Source: JAZDMK01 sp043800975 (lineage in GTDB: Bacteria > Bacteroidota > Bacteroidia > Bacteroidales > JAHJDW01). Taken from it: DNA of 21,759 nucleotides. Location: the NCBI GenBank assembly GCA_043800975.1, contig JAZDMK010000019.1, positions 1 through 21,759 on the forward strand, given 5' to 3'. The position numbers and the translations under genes are program-made. The notes beneath the pieces were generated by a model, which saw nothing but the letters and a program-made list of their open reading frames with translations, had not been told where the DNA came from and searched no databases. Positions 1-7,444 of this stretch are shown piece after piece (within the stretch, counting starts at the first letter, position 1; each line of letters starts with the position of its first letter).

Positions 1-1152
1 TTTCCCTGCATTGCTTGGGCTTACAGCCAGAGCCATCGAATACCAACCTACATTTGCAGTTGCCATTCCGAAAATATTGAAAGAAAGAGAACCTCCGGGG
101 CCAATAAGGCTTGCGCTATCTCCTTTGTAAGTGCATTGGTATATATCACAGTTCGTTCCTACACGAACAACATAAATGTAGCTGGAATTTGATGGGGCAA
201 TCGCAATCTCCATTCTCGTTGAAGTTGCTGAAGGTAACTGGTGGAAACCGCCTGTAGATTTCTTTGCAAAAGTACCTGAACTTCCATCATTGGAAACGTA
301 AAGCAATCCATTCACTGCTACTGCTACTGTTCCATCGGAATGTGCCTCAACATCTGTTGCTTTTCCGGTAAGAGGTGTGCTGGTGTTATCGTTTACTGTT
401 ACCCAATTAGCACCACCATCTGTAGACATTTTGAATGCCTTGCGGGTTACTGCATATACAATATTAGGATTAGCCGGATGCACCAGGATTTTACTGATTG
501 CTGCAAAATCGGCAGTTGTATCGTTATCAACCGGATCAGTATTTGAAAGCAAATTAAAAGTACCGCCTCCATCTGTCGATTTCCAGATTCCATTTCCAAT
601 ATAACCGATACCATATGCAGAAGGAGTTTCATTCATATTCCCAGCTCCCATATTTCCAGTCATTGAATTAGCGTCACCGGTTGCGATATAAATTGCATTG
701 TCGGATCCTTGCGTAATGGAAGAAATTACCATTGCAGAAGAAGAAGAAATGCTAACCTGACTCCATGATGTGCCTGAAGTTGTAGATTTCCATAATCCTC
801 CACCTGTACTTCCAGCAAACAAAACGCTTGGATTGTTGCGTTCAATCAATAAACATCGCGTTCTTCCCGAAAAATTATCAGGACCCAATTCCGTCCAGGT
901 CAGGTTCAGTGCTTTAGCTGTTTTCAACGCTCTCATCTGATCAACCTGATCGTGTGCTCTCTGAACGTCAAGCGGATTAATGGTTCCCGTAATAGGGTTC
1001 GCGCGAAGGCTGTTCATGTAGTTTACATAATCAACTTTATCGTTCACTGAGCCTGAAGAACTTTGCTGGTTCTGAGCAAACAACTGGCCTGTACTCGTCC
1101 AACATATTAAAATCATTAGAAACAGACCGGATAGTAAAATTCTCTTTTTCAT
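1..1152 (-). CDS. Secreted beta-propeller (sortilin/BNR-repeat-like) protein, C-terminus outside window
   Basis: This is the N-terminal 384 residues of a longer protein; the frame stays open to the left edge of the window. It starts at an ATG (1150-1152) with a Sec signal peptide (Lys-Lys-Arg, hydrophobic stretch, probable cleavage after LFAQ near residue 27). From about residue 86 it shows the pattern of Vps10/sortilin-like and BNR propeller blades: ELGPDNFSGRTR, then GGGLWKSTTSGTSW near 117-130, and a second blade with GIWKSTDGGGTF. Asp-box-like turns of this kind are common in large secreted Bacteroidota proteins, many of which end in a T9SS sorting domain. The C-terminus is not visible, so T9SS export is an inference. 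Substrate or partner cannot be told. It lies 196 bases downstream of lipA on the same strand, behind an A/T-tract-rich spacer that probably holds its own promoter. Confidence 0.82.
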   Translation of the reverse strand, partial: MKKRILLSGLFLMILICWTSTGQLFAQNQQSSSGSVNDKVDYVNYMNSLRANPITGTINPLDVQRAHDQVDQMRALKTAKALNLTWTELGPDNFSGRTRCLLIERNNPSVLFAGSTGGGLWKSTTSGTSWSQVSISSSSAMVISSITQGSDNAIYIATGDANSMTGNMGAGNMNETPSAYGIGYIGNGIWKSTDGGGTFNLLSNTDPVDNDTTADFAAISKILVHPANPNIVYAVTRKAFKMSTDGGANWVTVNDNTSTPLTGKATDVEAHSDGTVAVAVNGLLYVSNDGSSGTFAKKSTGGFHQLPSATSTRMEIAIAPSNSSYIYVVRVGTNCDIYQCTYKGDSASLIGPGGSLSFNIFGMATANVGWYSMALAVSPSNAGK

Positions 1153-1209
1153 AAGTATTAGTTTGTTACGTTAATTTGAGATACCTTCAAAACGGGCGAC
1201 AAGTTACAA

Positions 1210-1225
1210 TTTTTTTTAAAAAAAA
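1210..1225. other. A/T-tract palindrome in the lipA-propeller spacer
   Basis: Eight T followed by eight A form a perfect A/T palindrome. Further T-runs follow at about 1228-1244 and 1281-1289. There is no G/C stem, so this is not a convincing intrinsic terminator. Such tracts bend DNA and often lie upstream of promoters, here upstream of the minus-strand propeller gene. A weak -7-like TAACTTGT is seen at 1199-1206 on the minus strand. The rest of the 196-base spacer holds only the tandem repeat described separately. Confidence 0.4.
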
Positions 1226-1300
1226 TACTTTTTTTCTTTTTTTGAACACCTCTTTTTCATTGAGACATTGAAATTCATTCTTTTTTTTTAATTATGCAAC

Positions 1301-1363
1301 AGTTAATTAGTAATCGGTTGTTTTGGATCAGGGAACGGTTATTTTTAATCAGGGAACGGTTAT
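1301..1363 (-). repeat. 21-bp tandem repeat, three copies, overlapping the lipA stop codon
   Basis: Three head-to-tail units of 21 bp lie at 1343-1363, 1322-1342 and 1301-1321. The first two are identical at 19 of 21 positions, sharing an exact 16-mer at 1348-1363 and 1327-1342. The third is degenerate, matching 12-14 of 21. The unit is seven codons, so the lipA frame is kept across copies. Read past the lipA stop, it gives Ile-Thr-Val-Pro-stop, again Ile-Thr-Val-Pro-stop, then Thr-Thr-Asp-Tyr-stop. The first copy encodes the last four residues and stop of LipA. The pattern is that of slipped-strand duplication of a gene's 3' end. Confidence 0.8.
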
Positions 1364-2215
1364 ATGTCGTTCAGCATGATATGAAGATCTTACAAGAGGG
1401 CTGCTTTCAACTTTATGGAAACCCAAGCCCAGCGCCTGTTCCTTATACCAGGCAAAATCATCAGGATGTACATACTCTGTTACCGGAATCTGAAAACGTG
1501 TAGGTTGCAGGTATTGACCCAATGTAAATATTCCACAACCTACTCTGAGCAGGTCATTCATGGTTTTAATAACATCTTCCTTTGTTTCACCGAGTCCAAG
1601 CATTATTCCTGATTTTGTATGAATCCCACAAGATGAAAGAAATTTAATTACACGCAAACTTTGAGCATAAGATGCACGAATTCTTACCTCTGCTGTCAAT
1701 CTTTCAACAGTTTCAAGATTATGAGAAATTATTTCTGGCTTTTGATCAACTATAATTTTCAGAAAATCTTCACGCCCCTGAAAATCAGGAATAAGTGTTT
1801 CTATTGTCAAATCTGGATTTTTTGCTTTGATTGCTTTGATGCATGCTGCCCAGTGGCCAGCACCCAGATCACGCAGATCATCCCGATCAACAGAAGTTAA
1901 AACACAATGTTTTAGCTTCATTTGTGAAATTGCTTCTGCAATATTTTCGGGTTCCGAGGAATCTGGTTGCAGTGGAATACCTTTTGTAACACTACAAAAC
2001 CTGCAGTTTCGGGTGCAAATATCCCCCAGAATCATAAAAGTAGCATTTCCTGCAGCCCAGCATTCACCTAAGTTAGGACAGTTTCCACTTTCGCAGATTG
2101 TGTGCAGGCCCGATTTTGACAAATACAATTTAATCTGCGCATATTCCAGAGCAGAAGGAAGTTTAGTTTTAAGCCAATCGGGCTTACGCAAAGGCTTTGA
2201 TAGAATTTTTACCAT
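1349..2215 (-). CDS. lipA: Lipoyl synthase LipA
   Basis: Radical-SAM enzyme that inserts two sulfurs into protein-bound octanoyl groups to make lipoyl cofactors of 2-oxo acid dehydrogenases and the glycine cleavage system. Both iron-sulfur sites are visible: the LipA-specific auxiliary motif CESGNCPNLGEC (Cys 41, 46, 52) and the radical-SAM motif CTRNCRFC (Cys 67, 71, 74). The C-terminal half has SGIMLGLGETKED and ends in the family-typical VRSSYHAE. The 288-residue length is normal. The ATG at 2213-2215 is preferred over an in-frame TTG at 2225-2227, because that TTG lies inside a -7 promoter box. The N-terminus then begins MVKILSKPLRKPDWLK, as in other Bacteroidota LipA proteins. The last four codons and stop belong to a 21-bp tandem repeat. 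The lipB partner is not in the window. Confidence 0.95.
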   Translation of the reverse strand: MVKILSKPLRKPDWLKTKLPSALEYAQIKLYLSKSGLHTICESGNCPNLGECWAAGNATFMILGDICTRNCRFCSVTKGIPLQPDSSEPENIAEAISQMKLKHCVLTSVDRDDLRDLGAGHWAACIKAIKAKNPDLTIETLIPDFQGREDFLKIIVDQKPEIISHNLETVERLTAEVRIRASYAQSLRVIKFLSSCGIHTKSGIMLGLGETKEDVIKTMNDLLRVGCGIFTLGQYLQPTRFQIPVTEYVHPDDFAWYKEQALGLGFHKVESSPLVRSSYHAERHITVP

Positions 2216-2224
2216 AAAGTCAGG

Positions 2225-2232
2225 CAAAAATA
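2225..2232 (-). promoter_or_regulatory. -7 promoter box for lipA
   Basis: TATTTTTG on the minus strand matches the Bacteroidota housekeeping -7 consensus TANNTTTG. It ends ten bases before the lipA ATG, so the predicted transcript has almost no leader. No clear -33 TTTG is seen. The box lies between the upstream stop codon (2251) and lipA, suggesting lipA has its own promoter. Confidence 0.5.
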
Positions 2233-2250
2233 GAAAAAACGATCAGACGA

Positions 2251-3012
2251 TCACTTTTTTCCGCCCAAATAAAACGCTAAATAAAAGGAAAAAAAGAGGT
2301 TTTTATTCTGGGCATAAGCCATAATTGGTATGTTCTTCAGATATCCATCAGCAATGACTCCAGCTTCAAGTAGTTTCACAAAACTATCTTCGGTAGCAAA
2401 CTCAAAACTAAGTCCCATTTTTGCATATAGCCCCGGATGCAGATTTAGTTCGGAAAATCCTTTATAGAAAGGGCCCCTGCCATAAATATTATCAAGGTCA
2501 TGAATATCAGGATCATACTTTTCAACAACAGGAAGGTATTCGCCTGAAGAATTATGCATAATGTATAGGTACATGGGCTTAGATAAGCCCAGAGAAAGGC
2601 CACCAAAGCAAAGGTAACGTACTTCGATTCCGTTTCGGTCGGATGAGAAATTCAAAACTTTTTGCTGCCCGATCCCTCCACGAAGAATGGCAAACGAATT
2701 CATTTTTCCATAAATATAGCTGCGGGCATCATTGAATAAAGGAGCACGCTTGATCTCTTTGGGATGCTTCATACCCACAAGGTCAATCTCATACATTCTT
2801 TTTCTGCTTGCTGTAATTTGTTTCCCCTTGCGAAATAAAAAGCCCCAACCTTCGTTATGAATCATAAGCCCGCCAGTGGTTTCGTGCCTGTATAATAATG
2901 TACGGTCACCAATGTCGTGTGAATTATCAGTAAATTTGGAATCTTCTTCCTGTGAGAATGCGGGAAGAATAGAAAATGAGAATATTATGATATACAGAAT
3001 CCTTTGTAACAT
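2251..3012 (-). CDS. Uncharacterised secreted/outer-membrane protein
   Basis: A 253-residue protein with a clear Sec signal peptide (residues 1 to about 20, ending PAFSQ). The mature part is rich in alternating aromatic and polar stretches (RTLLYRHETTGGLMIHNEGW, VRYLCFGGLSLGLSKPMYLY, FFSFYLAFYLGGKK), which suggests a beta-barrel or beta-rich outer-membrane protein. I do not recognise a named family; it resembles conserved hypothetical proteins of Bacteroidota. No T9SS tail or lipobox is present. It starts at an ATG embedded in a perfect palindrome with a -7 box, so its expression is probably controlled locally. It sits 38 bases downstream of a tiny lipoprotein gene and 23 bases upstream of the lipA -7 box. 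Function unknown. Confidence 0.75.
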   Translation of the reverse strand: MLQRILYIIIFSFSILPAFSQEEDSKFTDNSHDIGDRTLLYRHETTGGLMIHNEGWGFLFRKGKQITASRKRMYEIDLVGMKHPKEIKRAPLFNDARSYIYGKMNSFAILRGGIGQQKVLNFSSDRNGIEVRYLCFGGLSLGLSKPMYLYIMHNSSGEYLPVVEKYDPDIHDLDNIYGRGPFYKGFSELNLHPGLYAKMGLSFEFATEDSFVKLLEAGVIADGYLKNIPIMAYAQNKNLFFSFYLAFYLGGKK

Positions 3013-3023
3013 CTGTTACAAAG
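3002..3023. promoter_or_regulatory. Perfect 9-bp inverted repeat over promoter and start codon (putative operator)
   Basis: Arms CTTTGTAAC (3002-3010) and GTTACAAAG (3015-3023) are perfectly complementary around a 4-base spacer. On the minus strand the upstream arm contains the last five bases of a -7 box (TATCTTTG, 3019-3026). The ATG of the outer-membrane gene occupies 3010-3012. The core can be written TGTAA-N6-TTACA, the spacing used by CRP/FNR-superfamily sites. A factor bound here would block polymerase. If transcription starts upstream of it, the same sequence could instead form an RNA hairpin hiding the start codon. Confidence 0.6.
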
Positions 3024-3026
3024 ATA
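3019..3026 (-). promoter_or_regulatory. -7 promoter box for the 2251-3012 gene
   Basis: TATCTTTG on the minus strand matches TANNTTTG exactly. It ends seven bases before the ATG at 3012, so the transcript should start at or within a few bases of the start codon. It overlaps one arm of the palindrome at 3002-3023. Confidence 0.55.
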
Positions 3027-3050
3027 ATGAAAATTTAATTAAGACCGAGA

Positions 3051-3179
3051 TTAAACTCTTTTTTCTGTTTTGGTATCAGGTGCTTTTCCGTATGCAGGGC
3101 AACGCTCATGTGTTTTACATGAAGCAACTAACATCGCAAGTATAGAAACCAAAAACAGTGAAACGACAACTTTTTTCAT
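3051..3179 (-). CDS. Small (42-residue) lipoprotein with CPAY motif
   Basis: An ATG at 3177-3179 opens a 42-residue frame: a Lys-Lys start, a hydrophobic stretch, the lipobox LVASC (lipidated Cys 21), then KTHERCPAYGKAPDTKTEK. The mature peptide is only 22 residues. A Bacteroidota -7 box (3202-3209) stands 22 bases upstream, which supports a real gene. Very short lipoproteins with a Cys-Pro-Ala-Tyr motif recur, in my memory, as uncharacterised proteins in this phylum. No function is known to me. It probably sits in the inner leaflet of the outer membrane. The next gene (2251-3012) is on the same strand after 38 bases but has its own promoter. Confidence 0.75.
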   Translation of the reverse strand: MKKVVVSLFLVSILAMLVASCKTHERCPAYGKAPDTKTEKRV

Positions 3180-3201
3180 GATAATTACTTTTCTTAAGAT
3201 G

Positions 3202-3209
3202 CAAAAATA
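3202..3209 (-). promoter_or_regulatory. -7 promoter box for the small lipoprotein
   Basis: TATTTTTG on the minus strand matches TANNTTTG. It ends 22 bases before the ATG at 3179, giving a leader of roughly 15 bases. A small hairpin (CCTG-A5-CAGG, 3230-3242) lies further upstream, with no obvious role. Confidence 0.5.
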
Positions 3210-3284
3210 TCGAAATTATTTTAATTTAACCTGAAAAACAGGAAAAAAAATTTATCAACATACATGCCATTGTTCAAGTCATGT

Positions 3285-3292
3285 TAACTTTG
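3285..3292 (+). promoter_or_regulatory. -7 promoter box for ung
   Basis: TAACTTTG matches TANNTTTG and ends eight bases before the ung ATG, so the predicted mRNA is leaderless or nearly so. No clear -33 TTTG at the usual 19-base spacing was seen. Confidence 0.5.
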
Positions 3293-3300
3293 TATCAGAA

Positions 3301-3981
3301 ATGAGTAAAGTAAATCCACAAATAGAGGAAAGTTGGAAAGATATCCTTGCCGAAGAATTTGGCTCTGATTATTTTAAATTGTTGAAAAACTTTCTTGTAG
3401 AAGAAAAGAAACAGCATGAAGTTTTCCCTCCCGGGCCTCAAATATTCACAGCTTTTAATGAAACCCCCTTTTCTTCAGTGCGAGTTGTTATTCTCGGACA
3501 AGATCCATACCACGGAGCAGGGCAGGCACATGGATTGTGTTTTTCGGTACAGGATGGCACTAAACCACCTCCTTCTTTGGTTAACATTTTCAAAGAAATC
3601 AAGTCCGACCTAGGTATTTCCCCACCCAACCATGGAAACCTGATTCATTGGGCACGTCAGGGAGTTCTGCTGTTAAATGCAACCTTAACAGTAAGGGCAA
3701 ATCAAGCGGGATCACATCAAAATAAAGGGTGGGAAACTTTTACTGATGCTGCCATTAAAACATTATCTGAAAAAAGAGAAGGCCTTGTTTTTCTTCTTTG
3801 GGGCAATTACGCATGTGCAAAAGAATTACTGATTGATTCTTCAAAGCATCACATATTAAAAGCACCCCACCCTTCCCCCTTTTCAGCTTCCCGTGGTTTT
3901 TTTGGCTGCAAACATTTTTCAAAAACAAATCAACTCCTTCGTGAAGCCGGACTTCCTGAAATTGACTGGCAACTCAGATGA
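3301..3981 (+). CDS. ung: Uracil-DNA glycosylase (family 1)
   Basis: Removes uracil from DNA in the first step of base-excision repair, in the cytoplasm. The family-1 signatures are intact: GQDPYH at residues 66-71 with the catalytic Asp68 that activates water, and HPSPFS at 190-195, the minor-groove intercalation loop with the catalytic His. The FFGCKHFSKTN stretch at 200-210 is also typical. The length of 226 residues is normal. The ATG start is supported by a -7 box eight bases upstream. Its stop overlaps the start of the following Omp85-like gene (ATGA at 3978-3981), so the two are translationally coupled although their functions seem unrelated. Identification is secure. Confidence 0.97.
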   Translation: MSKVNPQIEESWKDILAEEFGSDYFKLLKNFLVEEKKQHEVFPPGPQIFTAFNETPFSSVRVVILGQDPYHGAGQAHGLCFSVQDGTKPPPSLVNIFKEIKSDLGISPPNHGNLIHWARQGVLLLNATLTVRANQAGSHQNKGWETFTDAAIKTLSEKREGLVFLLWGNYACAKELLIDSSKHHILKAPHPSPFSASRGFFGCKHFSKTNQLLREAGLPEIDWQLR

Positions 3982-5702
3982 AAAAAATTATTCTGCTAAT
4001 ACCCGCACTATTAATAATGTGTTTCGCCTATTCGCAGACAAAACAATTGAGTATTTTCATCGATCCACCTGGGATAAAGGAATATCCCAATGGCACAGTT
4101 AAAAAATTTGCTGATTCTGCATCTATGATTATGTTTGTAAATAAAATTCAAACAGAAATCTGGTCTCAGGGTTTTATTTCTGCCAAATTCGAAATAAAAG
4201 ACAGCGCCGGTAAAAAATGTCTTTTTATTCATCTTGGTAAGGCTTGGAGCCACTTCAGAATGAACACATCACATTTAGAAAGTAATCTAATTGAAGAATT
4301 TCAAAATGATTTCACAGAATCTGCAAAAAAACCATTTAATCCTTTTCATCTCAGCAAAATAATCTATAGAGTTCTGGCATTTTATGAAAATAACGGTTTT
4401 CCTTTTGCACAGCTTTACATGGACAGCATAGCATTTAATCAAGATACACTTCACACATCACTGAGAGTTGAAAAAAATGAAAAGATTACATTAGATAGTA
4501 TGCGTATTATCGGCAATGTAAAAATATCTTCCGGTTTTCTAAAACGCTATTTGGGACTTGATTTCCCTTCATCCTATGATGAGTCGGTAATGAAAAATAT
4601 TGATAAGCGGCTATCTGATCTTTCCTTTATTAGTGTCACCCGCCCATCAGAATTAGTATTTACACCCGGTAGTTGCAAGTTGTTAATTTATGCTGACAGC
4701 AAAAAAAACAGCAGTTTTGACGGTATTGTCGGCTTCCGGCAAAATGACAAGAACAAACTGCAACTCACAGGTGAAGTTCGCCTTGACCTTATCAACGGCC
4801 TTTTCAGGCATGGAGATCAATTGACTTTCAACTGGAGAAAATTTGAATCGGCTTCTCAGGATTTGAAATCTTCAATTGTTTATCCTTATGTTTTTAATCT
4901 TCCTTTTGGTCTGGATGCAAAGATAAATCTACTGAAACAGGATTCAACTTTTTTAACCATAAACAGGCAGGCGGGCATCCGATATATTTTTAACGGACAG
5001 AACTATGTAAAAGGTTTTATCAACTATAAAACATCAGATTTGATTAATACCGCCGGAATGGAGTTCCTTACAGTTCTACCCCCTTTTGCTGATATCCGGA
5101 ACACTGGATATGGACTTGAATGGAAAATCGAAAAGTACGATTATCGACTGAATCCATCACGGGGATACGCAATTAAAGCAACTGGAACAGCAGGAGAACG
5201 TACGATACGAAAAAATCCAGCATTGAATCCTTTGGAATACGACAGCATACTTTTAATAAGCAACCAATATTCCATTTCCGGAATGGCTTCGGTCTTTATT
5301 CCTGTTTTCAGGAGTTTTGTCCTCATGAATGCGTTCAACTACGGAAAAATTATTGGTAAAAATCTCTTTTCAAATGAACTGGAACGAATTGGCGGTTTAC
5401 AAACTTTACGTGGGTTTGATGAAGAATCCATTTATTGTTCTCAGTTTCTGATTGGCACATTAGAGTTTCGATACATTCTTGAGCAAAATTCACATTTGTT
5501 TTTGTTTTATGATCAGGCCTATTATGAAAATTTCAGTGCTGGCAAATCGGATCATGATACACCACTGGGGTTTGGTGCTGGCATTCGCTTTCAAACAAAA
5601 GCAGGAATTTTTACATTAAGTTATGCATTGGGCAAGCAATACAGCAATCCCATTCAATTCAGCACTTCCAAGGTTCATTTCGGAATAGCCAGTTATTTCT
5701 GA
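3978..5702 (+). CDS. Omp85 superfamily (BamA/TamA-like) outer-membrane protein
   Basis: A 574-residue protein with a signal peptide (1-20, ending AYSQ). A region of about 220 residues follows with POTRA-like character, such as ITLDSMRIIGNVKISSGFL near 170-188. The C-terminal part is a 16-strand-type barrel (surface antigen D15). It has NPSRGY at 392-397 and the diagnostic L6-loop motif GGLQTLRGF, with LRGF at 477-480. It ends on an aromatic residue (SYF), as beta-signals do. Omp85 proteins insert or translocate proteins or lipids at the outer membrane. With at most one or two POTRA domains this is shorter than BamA and resembles the accessory BamA/TamA-like proteins common in Bacteroidota. 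Substrate unknown. The start codon overlaps the ung stop. Confidence 0.88.
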   Translation: MKKIILLIPALLIMCFAYSQTKQLSIFIDPPGIKEYPNGTVKKFADSASMIMFVNKIQTEIWSQGFISAKFEIKDSAGKKCLFIHLGKAWSHFRMNTSHLESNLIEEFQNDFTESAKKPFNPFHLSKIIYRVLAFYENNGFPFAQLYMDSIAFNQDTLHTSLRVEKNEKITLDSMRIIGNVKISSGFLKRYLGLDFPSSYDESVMKNIDKRLSDLSFISVTRPSELVFTPGSCKLLIYADSKKNSSFDGIVGFRQNDKNKLQLTGEVRLDLINGLFRHGDQLTFNWRKFESASQDLKSSIVYPYVFNLPFGLDAKINLLKQDSTFLTINRQAGIRYIFNGQNYVKGFINYKTSDLINTAGMEFLTVLPPFADIRNTGYGLEWKIEKYDYRLNPSRGYAIKATGTAGERTIRKNPALNPLEYDSILLISNQYSISGMASVFIPVFRSFVLMNAFNYGKIIGKNLFSNELERIGGLQTLRGFDEESIYCSQFLIGTLEFRYILEQNSHLFLFYDQAYYENFSAGKSDHDTPLGFGAGIRFQTKAGIFTLSYALGKQYSNPIQFSTSKVHFGIASYF

Positions 5703-5726
5703 TCTTTAAAACATCGATTTTTTTTA

Positions 5727-5734
5727 TAATTTTA
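5727..5734 (+). promoter_or_regulatory. Possible -7 promoter box for purQ
   Basis: TAATTTTA differs from TANNTTTG only in the last base and lies 19 bases before the purQ ATG, in a very A/T-rich 51-base gap. This is a weak call based on position and partial match. Confidence 0.3.
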
Positions 5735-5753
5735 CCGCTCTAAATTTTTTTCC

Positions 5754-6443
5754 ATGAAATTCGGTGTTGTTATTTTTCCGGGATCCAATTGCGATCATGA
5801 TATGATTTATGTTTTGCAGACTGTGCTTAAGCAGCAGGTTGAGCAGCTCTGGCACAAAGACCGTGATCTGAAAGGGTGTGATTTTATTGTACTTCCCGGT
5901 GGCTTCTCTTATGGTGATTATTTACGTTCCGGAGCAATTGCACGGTTTTCGCCAGTTATGGAAAAAGTAATCCAGCATGCCAATGACGGTGGCTATCTGA
6001 TGGGCATCTGCAATGGATTTCAAATTCTTTGCGAAGCAAAGCTTCTGCCCGGAGCACTACTGCACAACCTTTCCCGCAAATTTATCTGCAAAAATATTTT
6101 TGTAAAACCAACAACTTCCAATTCACTTTTAACTTCCTCACTGGATCAGAATGTTCCTTTGGAAATACCCATTGCACATGCAGAGGGACGATTCTTTGCT
6201 CCCGAAGAAACACTGCAAACGCTTCGCAACAATGATCAGATTTTATTTCGCTATTGTGATGAAGCGGGAAACATTGCTGACAATGCGAACCCTAATGGTT
6301 CCATTGAAAATATCGCAGGAATTTGCAATGCAGGAAGAAATGTTTTTGGTATGATGCCTCATCCGGAACGATGCGCTGACGGGGAGTTACGTAATACAGA
6401 TGGCCGTTTGATTTTTGAATCTATTTTAAAAAATATTCAGTAA
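5754..6443 (+). CDS. purQ: Phosphoribosylformylglycinamidine synthase, glutaminase subunit
   Basis: Glutamine amidotransferase subunit of the small, multi-subunit FGAM synthase of purine biosynthesis. It releases ammonia from glutamine for the PurL subunit. The triad is visible: the nucleophile Cys86 in GICNGFQIL, and His203 and Glu205 in MPHPERC. FPGSNCDHD near the N-terminus and LPGGFSYGDYLRSGA are typical of PurQ. The 229-residue length fits. Neither purL nor purS is nearby, so the complex is encoded at more than one locus. Its TAA stop is followed with no gap by the ATG of a sugar epimerase, so the two are probably co-transcribed. Confidence 0.96.
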   Translation: MKFGVVIFPGSNCDHDMIYVLQTVLKQQVEQLWHKDRDLKGCDFIVLPGGFSYGDYLRSGAIARFSPVMEKVIQHANDGGYLMGICNGFQILCEAKLLPGALLHNLSRKFICKNIFVKPTTSNSLLTSSLDQNVPLEIPIAHAEGRFFAPEETLQTLRNNDQILFRYCDEAGNIADNANPNGSIENIAGICNAGRNVFGMMPHPERCADGELRNTDGRLIFESILKNIQ

Positions 6444-7436
6444 ATGCCTGTTTCATTAGTTACCGGAGGAGCCGGCTTTATTGGAGCCCATGTTGTTAAT
6501 GCTTTAATTGACATGGGTCATAAGGTAATTGTATTGGATGACTTAAGCGGCGGATTTGAGGAAAATGTAAATCCAAAAGCAACTTTTATCAAAGGTTCTG
6601 TAACAGATACAACATTAGTTAATGACGTTTTTGAAACTCACAAACCCGACTATGTATACCATCTGGCAGCCTATGCTGCAGAAGGATTAAGTCATTTTAT
6701 ACGTCATTTTAATTACTCGAATAATTTATTAGGTAGTATCAACCTTATCAATGCTTCCATAAAGTGTAAAGTAAAATGTTTTGTTTTTACATCCTCAATT
6801 GCTGTTTACGGTAGTAATCAGTTACCCATGCTAGAAAGTATGACCCCGATTCCGGAGGATCCATACGGGATTTCAAAGCTTGCTGTTGAGTTAGATTTGA
6901 AATGCGCCCATGAAATGTTTGGTTTGAACTATATTATTTTCAGACCCCATAATGTTTATGGAGAATATCAGAATCTCGGAGACAAATACAGAAATGTTGT
7001 AGGAATTTTTATGAATCAATTGATGCAGGGAATTCCATTAACAGTTTTTGGTAACGGTGAACAAACGCGTGCATTCAGTTATATTGGAGATGTAGCTCCT
7101 TACATTGCACAATCAATCGATGTTCCCTCAGCCTATAATGAGATCTTCAATATTGGTGCTGACCAGGATTTTTCAGTAAACCAGCTTGCAAAAGTTGTGA
7201 TGGAAAAAATCGGTGTATCTTGTCCTATACGTTATCTGGAAGCCAGGAATGAAGTACTCAATGCATATTCCGATCATTCTAAAGCAAAAAATATTTTTAA
7301 TATCAAATCATACACTTCATTGGAAGACGGAATTCATAAAATGGCTGACTGGGCGAAAAATGCAGGAATTCAAAAAAGTACCCGGTTTGAAAATATTGAA
7401 ATTCTTGAGAAACTTCCACCATCGTGGCTTGAATAG
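6444..7436 (+). CDS. NAD-dependent sugar epimerase/dehydratase (extended SDR)
   Basis: A 330-residue extended short-chain dehydrogenase of the UDP-glucose 4-epimerase type. The Rossmann motif GGAGFIG is at residues 8-14 and the NAD-ribose-binding Asp at 32-33 (VIVLDDLS). The catalytic region has TSSIAVYG (115-123) and the active-site pair Tyr141/Lys145 in YGISK. RPHNVYGEYQNLGD (167-180) is typical of GalE-like proteins acting on nucleotide sugars. The exact sugar cannot be read from sequence. The gene starts immediately after the purQ stop and ends eight bases before a glycosyltransferase. This suggests the pair makes and uses a nucleotide sugar for a surface glycan, although no larger polysaccharide cluster surrounds them. 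Confidence 0.9.
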   Translation: MPVSLVTGGAGFIGAHVVNALIDMGHKVIVLDDLSGGFEENVNPKATFIKGSVTDTTLVNDVFETHKPDYVYHLAAYAAEGLSHFIRHFNYSNNLLGSINLINASIKCKVKCFVFTSSIAVYGSNQLPMLESMTPIPEDPYGISKLAVELDLKCAHEMFGLNYIIFRPHNVYGEYQNLGDKYRNVVGIFMNQLMQGIPLTVFGNGEQTRAFSYIGDVAPYIAQSIDVPSAYNEIFNIGADQDFSVNQLAKVVMEKIGVSCPIRYLEARNEVLNAYSDHSKAKNIFNIKSYTSLEDGIHKMADWAKNAGIQKSTRFENIEILEKLPPSWLE

Positions 7437-7444
7437 TTTATATA

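Noticed and set aside
1294..1503. Plus-strand frame starting in the lipA-propeller spacer.
   Set aside because: It runs mostly antisense to lipA and its apparent internal repeat (RERL) is only the 21-bp tandem repeat read on the other strand.
1827..2324. A 165-codon plus-strand frame opposite lipA.
   Set aside because: It is antisense to conserved LipA residues including the cysteine motifs. Low-complexity ends and no family resemblance mark it as a shadow.
3230..3242. Small hairpin CCTG-A5-CAGG followed by A's on the plus strand.
   Set aside because: The stem is four base pairs. On neither strand is it placed after a gene with a T-tract in the right order, so a terminator call is not supported.
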